Shown: in pieces, positions 1 to 8,293 of the stretch | Numbering within the stretch: position 1 is the first letter of the stretch | Layout of the letters: the number at the start of each line of letters is the position of its first letter | Source: DATFMP01 sp035266845 | GTDB lineage: Bacteria; SAR324; JACQKK01 | Reading direction: 5' to 3' | Assembly (NCBI GenBank): GCA_035266845.1 | Contig: DATFMP010000060.1 | Span: 62,001 to 126,000, forward strand | DNA length: 64,000 nt | The notes under the pieces: generated by a model | Told to the model about the DNA's origin: nothing | Databases searched by the model: none | Seen by the model: only the letters and a program-made list of their open reading frames with translations | Program-made: the position numbers and the translations under genes

Positions 1-905
1 CCAAGGCGGAAGAACTGGGCGTGCCGCTGATCTCCCTGTCGCTCTCGCTGGATATTCCGCCCGGCTCGAAGTTCGTGTTCCGGCACAGCAAGAGCCAGGA
101 GGAGGAGGTGCGGGATCTGGTGCGCTACAGCGTGGACTACCTGCACGACCGGCGGTTCGCGATCCTGTATCCGGACACGGCCTACGGGCACACTATGTCC
201 ACCCTGTTCTGGCAGCAGGTGGAGCAGCGCGGTGGCAAGGTGGTGGCCGTGGCGCCCTTCGAGCCCTCCGCCCGGGTGACCCGGCAGAGCCGCGATGCGG
301 TGGGGCTCAAGGAGATCTTCGCCCGCTTCACCGGCCTGGACCGCTACCAGTCGCCGGAGGACCAGGCGCTGCTGAGCACCGTGGGCGATTCCCACCCCGA
401 TCCCATCGTGGACTTCGACGCGCTGTATATCCCCGTGGGGCCGGACGGCATCCAGGATCTGCAGCTCATCGCACCGTACCCGGTCACGGTGGATGCCGAG
501 CACGTGCAGTTGCTGGGCAGCCGCTTTTGGAACGACAGCTCGGTGCTGGTGGCGGGCGATGGCAAGCTGGACGGTGCGGTATTCGTGGACGCGTTCGATC
601 TGACCAGCGCCAATCCCAAGGTGGAGGCGTTCCATGCGCGTCACCGCATGTTCTTCGGCCACCATGCGCAGTATCGTCCGCCCACCTACTACACCGGGCT
701 GGGCTACGACACGGCGAACCTGCTGATGTCGCTGCTGAATAACTCGCACAATCACAGCCGCAAGGCGTTGCGCGATGCCCTGGTGAGCATGGATCCGTTC
801 TTTGGCGTGACCGGCTGGACCCGCTTCAAAGAGAACGGCGAGGCGGAGAAGGAGTCCATGTTTTTCCGCATCAACGGCAACGAGATCCAGCGCCTGCTGC
901 CCTGA
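1..905 (+). CDS. Periplasmic binding protein (Peripla_BP_6 / penicillin-binding-protein activator-like), C-terminal part
   Basis: The frame is open from base 3, so the gene begins upstream and about 300 C-terminal residues are present. The sequence has the alternating alpha/beta pattern of a type I periplasmic-binding fold. Segments such as VDFDALYIPV, LLGSRFWND and YTGLGYDTANLL are typical of Leu/Ile/Val-type binding proteins and of LpoA-like penicillin-binding-protein activators, which share this fold. There is no membrane segment in the visible part. It would act in the periplasm, either as an ABC-transporter receptor or as a regulator of peptidoglycan synthesis; the sequence here does not decide which. 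The gene faces the following MFS gene tail to tail with only 28 bases between them. Confidence 0.7.
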   Translation, partial: KAEELGVPLISLSLSLDIPPGSKFVFRHSKSQEEEVRDLVRYSVDYLHDRRFAILYPDTAYGHTMSTLFWQQVEQRGGKVVAVAPFEPSARVTRQSRDAVGLKEIFARFTGLDRYQSPEDQALLSTVGDSHPDPIVDFDALYIPVGPDGIQDLQLIAPYPVTVDAEHVQLLGSRFWNDSSVLVAGDGKLDGAVFVDAFDLTSANPKVEAFHARHRMFFGHHAQYRPPTYYTGLGYDTANLLMSLLNNSHNHSRKALRDALVSMDPFFGVTGWTRFKENGEAEKESMFFRINGNEIQRLLP

Positions 906-933
906 GGCGGTACGTCGGGGGGTGCTCCCTACG

Positions 934-2259
934 CTATGCCGGGTGCGTGGGCGCCGCTGCGGTGGCGGCGGCCGCGGGTCGCTGCGGTGGCTTGAGGAAG
1001 GCCACCGCGATACCGAAGCCCAGCGGCAGGAAGGCCAGCAGCCCCACCGCCGCGTGGTAGCTCCCCAACAGGTCGTAGGCGATGCCGAAGGGCAGCGCCC
1101 CCAGCGACGCGCCAATGATGCCGATGGTGAGCGCAGGGCCCTGGATACCACCCAGGTGGCGCCGGCCGAAGTAGCGCGGCCAGACGTAGTTGGCGTTGGT
1201 CATCGCACCGCCGGAGGTGACGCCCAGCAGCATCGCGTAGATCACCGCGGTGAACGTATCGTGCAGGTTGTACATCACGCCCAGTGCCACGCCGTTGATC
1301 AGGATGCCGCCGGCCAGCACGAATCGCGTGGGCAGGCGGTCCAGCAGCAGCCCGAACAGCAACATGGCAACGACCATGCTGACCGAGGTCACCGAGAACA
1401 TGTCTGCCGCCAGTCGCGCGGAGAGCCCCTGCTGCAGGAAGTACTGCACGTGGTAGATGTACATGCCGGTGATGAGGGCCGAGGGAATGGCCATCGCTAC
1501 CGCAAGAATCCAAAACGTGTGGGTGTGCAGGGCCTCGCGCGGCGTCCAGCTCACTTCATCGGCGCTGACGGCGGGCGGGTCGGCCGGGCCCGCAGGATCC
1601 GTGGCGGCCGCGGTCGAGGGCCGCACGCCGTCCGGCAGCAGGCCCAGGTCGTCCGGCCGATCGATCATGAGCAGCAGCACGGCCGGAATCAGCAGCATCC
1701 AGACCCACAGTCCCATCCACACCCAGGTCTGTCGCCAGCCCACGGTTGCGATGAGCCGCTCCACCACGGGGGGATAGGCTGCCAAGCCAACCGCGAAGCC
1801 CAGCGAGGTTACACTGAGGGCCAGTCCGCGGCGGCGCGAGAACCACTGCGAAACCAGGTTGACGGCCGACAGCGACAGCGAGCCTTGCCCGAGGAACCGC
1901 ACGAACGTGAATGCGAAGAACAGCGCCACGACGTTCCGCGCCAGGGGAAACGCGAGGCAGACGCCGCCCAGCAGGAAGGCGATGGTGGCGATCAGGCGCC
2001 GCGGCCCGTAGCGATCCACCAGCCTGCCCGTATACGTGAGCCCGAGCGCGGCGAAGGCCGTGCCCAGGCCGTAGACCGCGGCGAGCATCGTGCTGGAAAG
2101 GTGCAACTCACGGATGAGGGGGCCGAAGAACAGGCCGATCGTATACGACTGGCCGGGGCCCGTGCCCAGCATGCAGAGCACGCCGAGGCCCAGCATGGGC
2201 CAGCCGTAGAAACACAGGCGGGCGTCGATCCACTGCGCAAAGGCCGTACGGCGGAACAT
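934..2259 (-). CDS. MFS transporter, OFA/monocarboxylate-like
   Basis: This 441-residue integral membrane protein has about twelve hydrophobic segments. Near the N-terminus the pattern FYGWPMLGLG then SYTIGLFFGPLI, and the loop GRLVDRYGPRR after the second helix, match the major facilitator signature. The opening resembles carriers annotated as oxalate/formate or monocarboxylate transporters. The substrate cannot be told from sequence. The frame stays open upstream through the tRNA, but the encoded extension is low-complexity Pro/Arg-rich and the hydrophobic core starts only after MFRRTAFAQW, so I place the start at 2259. The gene lies 215 bases downstream of tRNA-Gln in the same direction and may be read from the same promoter. 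Confidence 0.82.
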   Translation of the reverse strand: MFRRTAFAQWIDARLCFYGWPMLGLGVLCMLGTGPGQSYTIGLFFGPLIRELHLSSTMLAAVYGLGTAFAALGLTYTGRLVDRYGPRRLIATIAFLLGGVCLAFPLARNVVALFFAFTFVRFLGQGSLSLSAVNLVSQWFSRRRGLALSVTSLGFAVGLAAYPPVVERLIATVGWRQTWVWMGLWVWMLLIPAVLLLMIDRPDDLGLLPDGVRPSTAAATDPAGPADPPAVSADEVSWTPREALHTHTFWILAVAMAIPSALITGMYIYHVQYFLQQGLSARLAADMFSVTSVSMVVAMLLFGLLLDRLPTRFVLAGGILINGVALGVMYNLHDTFTAVIYAMLLGVTSGGAMTNANYVWPRYFGRRHLGGIQGPALTIGIIGASLGALPFGIAYDLLGSYHAAVGLLAFLPLGFGIAVAFLKPPQRPAAAATAAAPTHPA

Positions 2260-2474
2260 GGCGGGCTCGGACTGGAGACGCAGGGGGGCGGTGCCTGCTG
2301 GCGGCCCAGCCCTCCCCGCAAGAGGACGCCCGGACGGCGCGTGTACCGCCGCCCTTCCGCGCGCGGGCAGGCCGCTGGCGGTTCTTGTGTGGCCGTGGGC
2401 CGGCGCACCGCACGGGCGGCAGCCGGAAGGGCCGCTATCAGGGAATCGCTGCGGCGTGATATGGGATGAGCTAG

Positions 2475-2546
2475 CTGGGGCGCCAGGATTCGAACCTGGG
2501 AATGTCGGGATCAAAACCCGATGCCTTACCACTTGGCGACGCCCCA
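2475..2546 (-). tRNA. tRNA-Gln (anticodon TTG)
   Basis: Read on the minus strand, the 72 bases fold into a full cloverleaf. The acceptor stem is TGGGGCG paired with CGCCCCA, the D arm contains AAGTGGTAAGGC, the anticodon stem is TCGGG/CCCGA around the loop TTTTGAT (anticodon TTG), and the T arm is CCAGG-TTCGAAT-CCTGG. The discriminator base is G. The 3' CCA is not encoded (the DNA continues CTA), so the cell needs a CCA-adding enzyme for this tRNA. Short, with no intron. Confidence 0.96.
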
Positions 2547-2570
2547 ATGCGCGCTGTTGCGCATCAGATG

Positions 2571-2599
2571 AGATTAGGAACCGGGCCGGATGATGTCAA
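2571..2599 (-). promoter_or_regulatory. Sigma-70 type promoter for tRNA-Gln
   Basis: On the minus strand TTGACA (2594-2599) is followed after exactly 17 bases by TAATCT (2571-2576), a near-consensus -35/-10 pair. The predicted start of transcription falls about 15 to 20 bases before the mature tRNA 5' end. The -35 box is only 13 bases from the murE start codon, so the divergent murE promoter must overlap it or lie within the tRNA. Confidence 0.8.
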
Positions 2600-2612
2600 T
2601 AGGCGAGGTTCG

Positions 2613-4145
2613 ATGAGATTGGAGGAGGTGGCGGCACTGCCCGGCGTACTGCGTGCACACCTGCACGATCCGCGCTTCGAGCTGGGCCGCGTACACTGCG
2701 ATTCGCGCCGCGCCGATGCAAAGACGGGCTTCGTGGCGCTGGCGGGGATGCGCACGGATGGCCACCGCTTCGTGGATGCGGCGCGCCGGGCCGGCAGCCC
2801 GGCCCTGTTCGTGTCCGAGGCGGCCGTCTACGAGCGGCTGGCGGCGCTCCAGCCCAATGGCGTGGCGGGTGTGTTCCTGGTCGCGCCGGGCCGGGCCGTG
2901 CTGGCCGATCTTTCCGCGGCGCTGCAGGGCTATCCGCACCGCTCTATGCGCCTGCTGGGCGTGACCGGCACGAGCGGCAAGACGACGGTGGCGCACCTGG
3001 TGGCGCAACTGCTGGCGGCGCTGGGTCAGCCCTGCGCGCGCCTGGGCACGCAGGGCCTGCGGTTGGGCGACGAGGTGCTCCCCAGTGCGCGCACCACGCC
3101 GGAGGCGCCGGATATCCAGGCGTTCCTGCGGCACTGCCTGGAGCGGGGCGTGCGCACGGCAGTGATGGAGGTGACCTCCATCGGCATCGCCCTGGAGCGC
3201 AGCCGGGGGCTCGGCTTCGCGGCCGCGGCCTTCACGAACCTCAGCCAGGATCACCTGGACTTCCACCACGACATGGAATCGTACCGGGAGGCCAAGTTCC
3301 GGCTGTTCCTGGAGTACGACACGCGTGCGTCCGTCGTAAACGTGGACGATGCCGCGGGCGGGCTGCTGGCCGAGCGCCTGCGCGCGGCCGGGCGCGGCGA
3401 GCACCTGCTCACCTATGGGCTGGAAGCCCCGGCCGGGCTGACCCTGCACGGGCTGCACACCGGGCAGGGGCTCACGGAGGGGAGCTTGCGCTACCAGGGC
3501 GCCGAGGCGCCGTTCCGCTTCGGACTGCTGGGGCGCTTCAACCTGTCCAACCTGCTGGCGGCCCTGGGGCTGCTGCTCGCCACGGGGGAGCGCCTGGAGG
3601 CCCTGGCGCCGGCCATCGCCGCCTGCAGCGGCCCGGCCGGGCGCTTCGAGCACGTGCCGCTGGCCGTGCCGTTCACGGTGGTCGTGGACTACTCGCACAA
3701 GCCCGCGGCGCTGGAACTGGTGCTGAAGGCGGCGCGGCCGCTGGCGCGCGGACGGCTGCGGGTGCTGTTCGGCTGCGGGGGGGAGCGGGACCGCACCAAG
3801 CGTCCGCAGATGGGTGCCATCGCGGAACGGCTCGCGGACCAGGTGGTGCTGACCAGCGACAATCCGCGCTGCGAGGATCCCGAGACCATCCTGGACGAGA
3901 TTGCCGCCGGCATGAGCACCGGCACCCGGGCCAGCCGCATCGTCGAGCGGCGCGAGGCCATCCATTGGTTGCTCGATCAGGCGCAACCGGGGGACGTGGT
4001 GCTGATCGCGGGCAAGGGCGACGAGGCGTATCAAGAACTCGGCGAGCAGCGCGTGGCCTTCGACGACCGGGAGGTCGTGCTCGAGTGGGGCCGCTCGCGC
4101 GGACACGGCAACCCGCCTGCCGCTCACGGCGCCGCCACGAAATAG
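2613..4145 (+). CDS. murE: UDP-N-acetylmuramoyl-dipeptide--2,6-diaminopimelate ligase
   Basis: MurE adds the third residue of the peptidoglycan stem peptide to UDP-MurNAc-L-Ala-D-Glu in the cytoplasm, using ATP. The 510-residue length is normal. The Mur-ligase P-loop GTSGKTT is near residue 115, the central domain contains the TNLSQDHLDFH segment, and the C-terminal domain has the DNPR motif (TSDNPRCEDP) that marks ligases specific for meso-diaminopimelate rather than lysine. The start at 2613 begins MRLEEVAALPGV; the upstream open frame runs through the tRNA and is not coding. The gene stands alone here, without murF, mraY or ftsI, unlike the usual division and cell-wall cluster. A hairpin follows the stop. 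Confidence 0.9.
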   Translation: MRLEEVAALPGVLRAHLHDPRFELGRVHCDSRRADAKTGFVALAGMRTDGHRFVDAARRAGSPALFVSEAAVYERLAALQPNGVAGVFLVAPGRAVLADLSAALQGYPHRSMRLLGVTGTSGKTTVAHLVAQLLAALGQPCARLGTQGLRLGDEVLPSARTTPEAPDIQAFLRHCLERGVRTAVMEVTSIGIALERSRGLGFAAAAFTNLSQDHLDFHHDMESYREAKFRLFLEYDTRASVVNVDDAAGGLLAERLRAAGRGEHLLTYGLEAPAGLTLHGLHTGQGLTEGSLRYQGAEAPFRFGLLGRFNLSNLLAALGLLLATGERLEALAPAIAACSGPAGRFEHVPLAVPFTVVVDYSHKPAALELVLKAARPLARGRLRVLFGCGGERDRTKRPQMGAIAERLADQVVLTSDNPRCEDPETILDEIAAGMSTGTRASRIVERREAIHWLLDQAQPGDVVLIAGKGDEAYQELGEQRVAFDDREVVLEWGRSRGHGNPPAAHGAATK

Positions 4146-4148
4146 AAA

Positions 4149-4184
4149 CGCGCGCCGCCGGAGGGGAGGGTCCGGCGGCGCGCG
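4149..4184. terminator. Strong hairpin terminator between convergent murE and flgE
   Basis: A perfect 14-bp stem (4149-4162 with 4171-4184) encloses an eight-base purine loop, GGGGAGGG. It sits in the 68-base gap between two converging genes. On the minus strand the stem is followed by TTTCTATTT, so it looks like a Rho-independent terminator mainly for the flgE transcript. On the plus strand there is no T run, but the stem could still stop murE readthrough. Confidence 0.8.
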
Positions 4185-4213
4185 CGTCCAGGTGCCAGCT
4201 GGATGGATCAGGC

Positions 4214-5680
4214 CTAGCGCTTCATGTTCACCAGGTCGGCGAGCATCTCGTCGCTGGCCGTGATGCCCTTGGCGTTGGCCTGGAAGGCCCGCTGCGTCTC
4301 GATCATGCGCACGAACTCCGTGGAGAGGTCCACGTTCGACTTCTCCAGGTTGCGCGCGCGGATGCCGCCGAACACCCCGTCGTTGGGGTGGCCGCCGATG
4401 GGCTTGCCCGAGTTGATCGCCTCGCGGTACTCGTTCTCGCCCAGCCGCAACAGACCCTGGTCGTTCACGAACTTGGTGAGGAACATGCGGTACAGCGGCC
4501 GGATCGAGCCGTTGTCGAACTGACCGCTGATGACGCCCTCGTTGTTGATGTCGATGGACTCCAGCGAGCCGGCTTTGTGTCCATCGCCCTCGATGTTCGT
4601 CACCTTGGATTGCGACGCGAACTGGGTGATGCCGTCCAGCCCCGTGCGGGTATCGGCCGGATCCAGCGGGTTGGAGCCCTGACCGAAGTTCAGGCCCACC
4701 ACCTGTGGATTCTGCGTGAAGGGCAGCGTCACCTGCGCCACCTTCAGGCCGTTGCGCAGCGGTTGCTCGATCAGTTGCGGCGGGCCGGGCGGGATCAGCT
4801 GTCCCTGGGGCCCCACCTGCGCCTGGCCGGCAGGCACGAAGGTGCCGTTGGTGACCGAGAGCAGGCGTCCGCTGGAGGAAAACTTCAGGAAGCCGCCGCC
4901 CACGGCGATCAGGTTCTCCGGCGGCGCCCCCACCTCCGAGCCGGGCACGACCGCGTACCACTGCCACTGGTTCTGGCGGCCCGTGTTGGGGATGGGCTGC
5001 CCGTTGGCGGGATTCACCTGGGGCGGCTGATCGGCCTGTTTGCGGAACACCACGTTGATCACGTGCTCGGCGCCGCGCTCGTCGTAGACTGTCACGGACG
5101 TCTGAAAATTGAACATATCCGACTGCACGTTGGTCGGGTCGAAGGGCACCTTGGGCTGCTTCGCCTCGGAATTCAGGTTGGCCTGAACTCGCACGCCGGA
5201 ATTGTTCGTGCCGTCTCCGGTGGCCTTGGGCGGATCGTTCACGCCGATCACCTTGGCGCGCACGGGGAATCCCTCCACCTCGCCGGTGGTCGGGTTCACC
5301 TGCCGGGTCATGACGTACTTCCCGTTCTGGGCGACCAGGTAGCCGTCCTTGTCGAACTTGAAGTTGCCGGCCCGGGTGTAGCTCGTCTGCCCAAACTGGT
5401 CGCGCAGGGTGAAAAACCCGTCGCCTTCCAGCGCCATGTCCGTGATCTGATTGGTCGTCTCCAGGGAGCCCTGGGAGAAGTTGCCTTGGGCGCTCACGAT
5501 CGACACACCCTTGCCGATCTTGTTCTGCGTACCGCGCACGGCGGTGGACAGCAGGTCCTCGAAGTTGACGCGGTTGGTCTTGTACCCGGTCGTGTTGACG
5601 TTGGCGATGTTGCTCCCTACAACACTCATCGCCTCGCCAAATGCGTTGAGTCCGCTGGCACCTGTATTGAGTGCGAACAT
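4214..5680 (-). CDS. flgE: Flagellar hook protein FlgE
   Basis: FlgE polymerises into the curved hook that joins rod and filament; it is exported by the flagellar type III system and assembled under the FlgD cap. The 488-residue protein opens with the rod/hook N-terminal signature (SGLNAFGEAMSVVGSNIANVN...), has the LEGDGFF segment of the FlgE/F/G family near residue 90, a variable central region, and ends with the conserved helix containing NLEKSNVDLSTEFVRMIETQRAF. The start at 5680 follows GAGGA at good distance; the open frame continues 27 codons upstream without family similarity. It is the last gene of the block, 238 bases after flgD, which is longer than the other gaps and contains a hairpin. 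Confidence 0.95.
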   Translation of the reverse strand: MFALNTGASGLNAFGEAMSVVGSNIANVNTTGYKTNRVNFEDLLSTAVRGTQNKIGKGVSIVSAQGNFSQGSLETTNQITDMALEGDGFFTLRDQFGQTSYTRAGNFKFDKDGYLVAQNGKYVMTRQVNPTTGEVEGFPVRAKVIGVNDPPKATGDGTNNSGVRVQANLNSEAKQPKVPFDPTNVQSDMFNFQTSVTVYDERGAEHVINVVFRKQADQPPQVNPANGQPIPNTGRQNQWQWYAVVPGSEVGAPPENLIAVGGGFLKFSSSGRLLSVTNGTFVPAGQAQVGPQGQLIPPGPPQLIEQPLRNGLKVAQVTLPFTQNPQVVGLNFGQGSNPLDPADTRTGLDGITQFASQSKVTNIEGDGHKAGSLESIDINNEGVISGQFDNGSIRPLYRMFLTKFVNDQGLLRLGENEYREAINSGKPIGGHPNDGVFGGIRARNLEKSNVDLSTEFVRMIETQRAFQANAKGITASDEMLADLVNMKR

Positions 5681-5865
5681 TAGATGATCCTCGTCGCGTC
5701 CTTGAGATGAGAATAACGTCTCGTGTTCCGCCGCCTCGGCTCGTTCATCGGCGGCGGGCACGCGCGTGTCTTGTCAGTGCCGTCCGGTTCCGCTCCTCCT
5801 TGCGTTGCCGGGGCGCCACGCGTCCCCATCACATCCCTGTGATCCAGTGTCTGCGCGGTATGCCG

Positions 5866-5886
5866 CCCGGCGCATCCGGCGCCGGG
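5866..5886 (-). terminator. Intercistronic hairpin between flgD and flgE
   Basis: An 8-bp perfect stem (5866-5873 with 5879-5886, arms CCCGGCGC/GCGCCGGG) with a five-base loop lies about 33 bases after the flgD stop. No T run follows on the minus strand. It may be a leaky terminator or an RNA stabiliser that separates flgE expression from the upstream genes. A second inverted repeat, ATCACA-TCCC-TGTGAT at 5828-5843, lies further on toward flgE. Confidence 0.4.
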
Positions 5887-5918
5887 TTTGAAGCTGTGCC
5901 GCCTGTGCGGCTTGCCGG

Positions 5919-6686
5919 CTAGTGCCGGGGCTGCAGGATCGGTGGCCTCGTGCGAAGCTCCTCCCGCAGGCCGGACGGCATCTGGTTGCCGAAAAGCTGC
6001 TGGGAGCGATTCGTCATCTCGATCACGTCGCGGATGTCCACATCCGAGCCGTTGACCGTCAGCTTGGGCCGGCCGTTTTCGAAGCGGACGCCGGAGACCT
6101 TGCCCCGCACGTACATATCGACCGGAACGCTCTGGTTGTCCTTGTCCTGGGCCAGCACGGTGTAGCGGTAGAAGCCGTCGGCCACGGGCTGCCCGGAGGC
6201 GTTCTGCCCGTCCCATGTCACCGTGTGGGCGCCGGGGCCCTGGGCGCCCACATCGAGCTGGCGCACCGGCTCGCCCTGGGCGTTGAGAATGTTGACCTTC
6301 ACCGAGTTGGCGCCGCGCGCGATGGTGTACTGCAGTCCGGGTGCCTGGCCTCCGCTGACGGGCACGCCGCCGCCGCGGATGGTCACGTCCTTGTCCAGGA
6401 AGGAGAAGGTGTTGGCGCGCATCATGTCTTCCTGGGTCGCGTGCAGCTTGCTCACGTTGGTGTTCAGGTTCACGAGCTGCTCCAGGGAGCCCATGTTGGT
6501 GAGCTGATCCATCATCCCCTTGGAATCCATCGGGTTGAGCGGATCCTGGTGCGTCACCTGGGCCATCAGGAGCTTCATGAACTCGTCTTTGCCCAGCTTG
6601 TCAGACCCGCCCGAGCGCTTGGCATAGGACTGCTGCAAGGCGTTCTGTGCCGCCTGCACGGCATTTTGCACACTGGCTTCGGTCAC
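5919..6686 (-). CDS. flgD: Flagellar hook-capping protein FlgD
   Basis: FlgD caps the growing hook and is needed for FlgE assembly. The 255-residue protein has the FlgD N-terminal signature around residues 30-60 (KDEFMKLLMAQVTHQDPLNP followed by MDSK). The central and C-terminal part contains the FlgD immunoglobulin-like and Tudor-like regions, with the phrase HTVTWDGQNASGQPVADGFY near residues 165-185 and the closing IRDVIEMTNRS segment. The length is slightly above the usual 220-240. It lies 30 bases downstream of fliK on the same strand. Export is by the flagellar secretion apparatus, so no cleavable signal peptide is expected or seen. Confidence 0.95.
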   Translation of the reverse strand: MTEASVQNAVQAAQNALQQSYAKRSGGSDKLGKDEFMKLLMAQVTHQDPLNPMDSKGMMDQLTNMGSLEQLVNLNTNVSKLHATQEDMMRANTFSFLDKDVTIRGGGVPVSGGQAPGLQYTIARGANSVKVNILNAQGEPVRQLDVGAQGPGAHTVTWDGQNASGQPVADGFYRYTVLAQDKDNQSVPVDMYVRGKVSGVRFENGRPKLTVNGSDVDIRDVIEMTNRSQQLFGNQMPSGLREELRTRPPILQPRH

Positions 6687-6716
6687 GGGTTCACCCCTCT
6701 GCTCGGAAAAGTGTCG

Positions 6717-8237
6717 CTATACATAGATGCTCAGGCCCGACTGGCCCAGTACCCGCCCGGCCAGGCCGGGCGCGGGGGCCTGATCCAGGGCCGCTGCCAC
6801 CCCGCCGATGCCGCCGGGCGCCGTGTGATTGGCGCGGGCGTAGAGGCTGGGCTGTTCGTGGCCTTGGCGCACATCCACGTTGAATGTGAATTGGCCGCCG
6901 GGATGATCGCCCACCAGCCGTCCGCGAAGATCTTGCAAGTTGGATTCCAGCAGGTGCTTGGCCGCCGTGTTATCCACCGTCAGGTGGATGTGGAAGATGC
7001 CGTTCTCGTGCTCCACCTTCATGTGCAGGTTGCCCAGGTGTTCCGGGCTCAGCCGCAGCGAGACTTCCTGCCGATTGTTGGTGATCATCCAGCGCGCCTC
7101 GGTGGCCACGCGGTCGATCACGTGCTGCTGCACCGCATCATCATGCGGCGCCTCGTGCAGTTGCGTCAGCGTGACCGAGTTGACCGGCATGCCCATGCCC
7201 GTCACCTGGGTCTGTGGTGCGTTGGGAGAGGTGGGCTGCAGCGTGTGCAGGCGCGCATCGCGGGCCAGCAGGCCATGGAGCTGCATCTGCTGGCGGAGTG
7301 AATCCGAGCCACCCTGACTCAGGCCCTTGTCGCTCGCACTGCCGTCGCCCATCAGGCCACCGGCAGCCAGGCGGCTCAACACCTCGTTGCGGGCCTGTGC
7401 GGTCTGCAGCGCGATCTGTTCCTTGTAGGAGAGCCCGTTGGGCTTGTCTGCCTTGGAGGCTTGGCTGGGCTGCACCGCATCCGCCAGCGCGGCGAAGGGG
7501 GCCTGTGTCTTCACCTGCACGACGGGCTCTTCCACCTTCTTCATGGTGGCGAGCTTCGCGTCGTGAATGCCCTCACCCATCAGCTGGTCTTGCACCGAGC
7601 CGGGCAGCACGACGCCATTGGCCTCCGCCTGTGCGGCTTCGCCTTTGCCGTGCGCCCCCATCCGGTAGGCCGCGGCGCCGATCTGAGCGGTGATGGGCGT
7701 GGCATCGTCCGGCACGTTGAACTTGTGGCCGGGCGTCTTGTCCTTCAGCACCAGCCCCGCGATGCCGGGTTGCTGGGCGGCGTCCTGCAGCGGCTCCTTG
7801 GGGGTGTCGGCGGCCTGCAGCGCGGGGTTGCCCGCCTGCTGAGCAGCCGCGCGCAGGTCCTTGCCGGAGCCGTCCTTATCGGCCTGCTGGCCCTTGGTCT
7901 TGTCTTTGTCGTCTTGGGTCTTGTCGGCGCTGCGGTCGGCGGATTTCCCGTCGGTGCGGTCGGCCTTGTCTGCGGCTTTGCCCTCGGCCTTGTGCGTGGG
8001 CCGGGTCGGGTCGCGATCGCGGGCCCGTTCCGCATCCCGCGAGGTTTCGCCGTAGCGACGGCGAGCCCGTTGGTCGCTGGACGGCCGATCGTGCTCGACG
8101 GAGCGCTCGGTCGCCGGCCGCTCCGGATCGGTCGCACTGCGAAGGGCGCGGGCGAAAGCAGGGCTCTCGCTCTGGGGCATCCTCGTCGCCGGCCGCTCTT
8201 CCTTGAGGCCGACGCCAGGATCGATTGCAGGAATCAC
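6717..8237 (-). CDS. fliK: Flagellar hook-length control protein FliK
   Basis: FliK measures hook length and switches the export apparatus from hook to filament substrates. The N-terminal 200 residues are of low complexity and very rich in Lys, Asp, Arg and Ala, with many ADK/ADR-type repeats, as is common in FliK proteins. The C-terminal hook-control domain is recognisable at about residues 395-480, where NNRQEVSLRLSPEHLGNLHM matches the family consensus L-x-L-x-P-E-x-L-G. The length of 506 residues is within range. The assignment rests on this domain and on the position between motE and flgD. Confidence 0.88.
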   Translation of the reverse strand: MIPAIDPGVGLKEERPATRMPQSESPAFARALRSATDPERPATERSVEHDRPSSDQRARRRYGETSRDAERARDRDPTRPTHKAEGKAADKADRTDGKSADRSADKTQDDKDKTKGQQADKDGSGKDLRAAAQQAGNPALQAADTPKEPLQDAAQQPGIAGLVLKDKTPGHKFNVPDDATPITAQIGAAAYRMGAHGKGEAAQAEANGVVLPGSVQDQLMGEGIHDAKLATMKKVEEPVVQVKTQAPFAALADAVQPSQASKADKPNGLSYKEQIALQTAQARNEVLSRLAAGGLMGDGSASDKGLSQGGSDSLRQQMQLHGLLARDARLHTLQPTSPNAPQTQVTGMGMPVNSVTLTQLHEAPHDDAVQQHVIDRVATEARWMITNNRQEVSLRLSPEHLGNLHMKVEHENGIFHIHLTVDNTAAKHLLESNLQDLRGRLVGDHPGGQFTFNVDVRQGHEQPSLYARANHTAPGGIGGVAAALDQAPAPGLAGRVLGQSGLSIYV

Positions 8238-8293
8238 GAAATCCTTTTCGGATCAGCCAAAAGGCTCGCGAAACCCTCCAACGGCGTGTTGCG

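Noticed and set aside
922..2469. A 515-codon open frame opposite the MFS gene
   Set aside because: It is extremely rich in Arg, Gln, Gly and His, with no hydrophobic core or known domain, and overlaps both the MFS gene and the tRNA gene region. It is a shadow frame.
2574..4967. A 797-codon minus-strand frame across murE and into flgE
   Set aside because: It crosses a strong terminator and two well-supported genes and shows no family similarity.
5828..5843. ATCACA-TCCC-TGTGAT as a CRP/cAMP site before flgE
   Set aside because: The half sites are in the wrong order and spacing: CRP sites read TGTGA-N6-TCACA. It is kept only as a plain inverted repeat.
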